From Devosia elaeis (GTDB taxonomy: Bacteria; Pseudomonadota; Alphaproteobacteria; Rhizobiales; Devosiaceae), in contig NZ_LVVY01000081.1 of the NCBI RefSeq assembly GCF_001650025.1, positions 1 through 64,000 on the forward strand: a stretch of 64,000 bases of DNA, in the 5' to 3' direction. The notes below the pieces were generated by a model that saw only the letters and a list, made by a program, of their open reading frames with translations, ran no database searches and was not told the origin of the DNA. The translations under genes and the position numbers were made by a program. This document shows positions 63,143 to 64,000 of this stretch, piece after piece. Position 1 is the first letter of the stretch. Each line of letters starts with the position of its first letter.

Positions 63143-64000
63143 ATGCTCGCCTTCATTGCCCGGCGGCTCGTGCAGTCCGTCATCGTCATGCTCGTCGTGG
63201 CGTTCATCGCTTTCCTGGTCTTCCGTTATGTCGGCGATCCGCTGGCCGCCCTGCTCAGCCAGGACGCCAAGCAGGCGGACTATGATGCCGCGCGCGAGCG
63301 CCTCGGCCTCGACCAGCCGTTCTATGTCCAGTTCTATTATTTCGTGATCAATGCGCTGCAGGGCCAGTTCGGCATTTCCTACCGGCTGCAGCAGCCGGTG
63401 AGCCAGTTGATCCTCGAACGCCTGCCGGCGACCATCGAGCTCGCCTTCGCCTCGGCGACCATCGCGCTGGTCTTCGGCGTGCTGCTCGGCATCTATACCG
63501 CGCTGCGTCCCCGCGCCTTTTCGACCGGCGTCATCATGACCGGCTCGCTGGTCGGAGTGTCGCTGCCCACCTTCCTCATCGGCATCGGGCTCATCTATGT
63601 CTTCGCCGTCGAGCTCAAATGGCTGCCCTCCTTCGGGCGGGGCGAGGTGGTGCAGATCGGCTGGTGGCGGACGGGCCTGCTGACCCAATCGGGCCTGCGC
63701 TCGCTGGTGCTGCCGGCGATCACGCTGTCGCTGTTCCAGCTCACGCTGATCATGCGCCTGGTGCGGGCGGAAATGCTCGAAGTGCTGCGGACCGATTATA
63801 TCCGCTTCGCCAGGGCGCGCGGCCTCAGCCAGCGGGCGATCAATTTCGGCCATGCGCTGCGCAATACCATGGTGCCGGTGATCACCATTACCGGCCTGCA
63901 GCTGGGCTCGGTCATCGCCTTCGCCATCATCACCGAGACGGTGTTCCAGTGGCCGGGCGTGGGTTCGCTGTTCGTCAATTCGGTCGCTGCCGTCGACGTG
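63143..64000 (+). CDS. ABC transporter permease (DppB type), C-terminal part outside the window
   Basis: The first 286 residues of a membrane protein with MLAFIARRLVQSVIVMLVVAFI as the first helix, then GDPLAALLSQDAKQADYDAARERLGLDQPFYVQF, a family hallmark, and the EAA loop ARARGLSQRAINFGHALRNT. ATG 63143 follows GAGGGGG. It belongs to the operon started by 61497. The rest continues past the right edge. Confidence 0.93.
   Translation, partial: MLAFIARRLVQSVIVMLVVAFIAFLVFRYVGDPLAALLSQDAKQADYDAARERLGLDQPFYVQFYYFVINALQGQFGISYRLQQPVSQLILERLPATIELAFASATIALVFGVLLGIYTALRPRAFSTGVIMTGSLVGVSLPTFLIGIGLIYVFAVELKWLPSFGRGEVVQIGWWRTGLLTQSGLRSLVLPAITLSLFQLTLIMRLVRAEMLEVLRTDYIRFARARGLSQRAINFGHALRNTMVPVITITGLQLGSVIAFAIITETVFQWPGVGSLFVNSVAAVDV

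Overview
The window (64 kb, about 65% GC, almost gap-free, no rRNA or tRNA seen) looks like chromosome of an alphaproteobacterium of the order Hyphomicrobiales (Rhizobiales), probably close to Devosia. The reasons are the rhizobial iron regulator RirA, the pcaDCHGB operon with divergent pcaQ (the Agrobacterium/Sinorhizobium arrangement), many dipeptide/sugar ABC and TRAP transporters, and several families of GC-rich palindromic repeats in almost every intergenic gap. Genus level is inference.

Layout. (1) 1-5882: a CUT2 (ribose-type) sugar ABC transporter, the start of an SDR oxidoreductase, a divergent FCD-type GntR regulator with a palindromic operator, and a Gfo/Idh/MocA dehydrogenase. (2) 5916-26212: an aromatic-acid catabolic island. 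pcaDCHGB/pcaQ opens the protocatechuate ring; pobA with an AraC-type regulator makes protocatechuate from 4-hydroxybenzoate. A TRAP transporter lies divergent to a MarR regulator. A five-gene CoA operon (feruloyl-CoA synthase, thiolase, SDR, thioesterase, enoyl-CoA hydratase) should shorten hydroxycinnamates by beta-oxidation to 4-hydroxybenzoate or vanillate. vanA-vanR-vanB demethylates vanillate to protocatechuate. A MetE-like protein is divergent from vanA. (3) 26574-42769: a carbohydrate locus that I read as pectin/uronate oligosaccharide use: a LacI regulator, a PL22-type oligogalacturonate lyase, an oligopeptide-type ABC transporter, a DUF2264 protein, a 2-hydroxyacid dehydrogenase, an unusual acyltransferase-toroid fusion, ThuA, a ROK kinase and CutC. 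(4) 42858-48801: sulfate ABC transporter cysA-W-T with binding protein, then a GalD-like dehydrogenase and a VOC protein. (5) 48814-53509: glycerate 2-kinase, a phosphonate accessory module (2H phosphoesterase, phnM, phnN) and small genes. (6) 54022-64000: LacI regulator, ABC-F ATPase with a candidate attenuator leader, rirA, a divergent HU/IHF protein, ROK repressor, aldo/keto reductase, an exported protein, and the start of a second dipeptide-type ABC operon.

How it fits together: region 2 is a nearly complete funnel from lignin-derived hydroxycinnamates to the beta-ketoadipate pathway (pcaIJ/pcaF are not in the window). The same inverted repeat, GTTAT-N5-ATAAC, lies between the MarR gene and the TRAP operon and again in front of the feruloyl-CoA synthase operon, which ties uptake and CoA activation into one regulon. 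The most unusual regulatory signal is upstream of the ABC-F gene: a possibly leaderless 33-codon ORF running into a strong terminator hairpin with a competing pairing.
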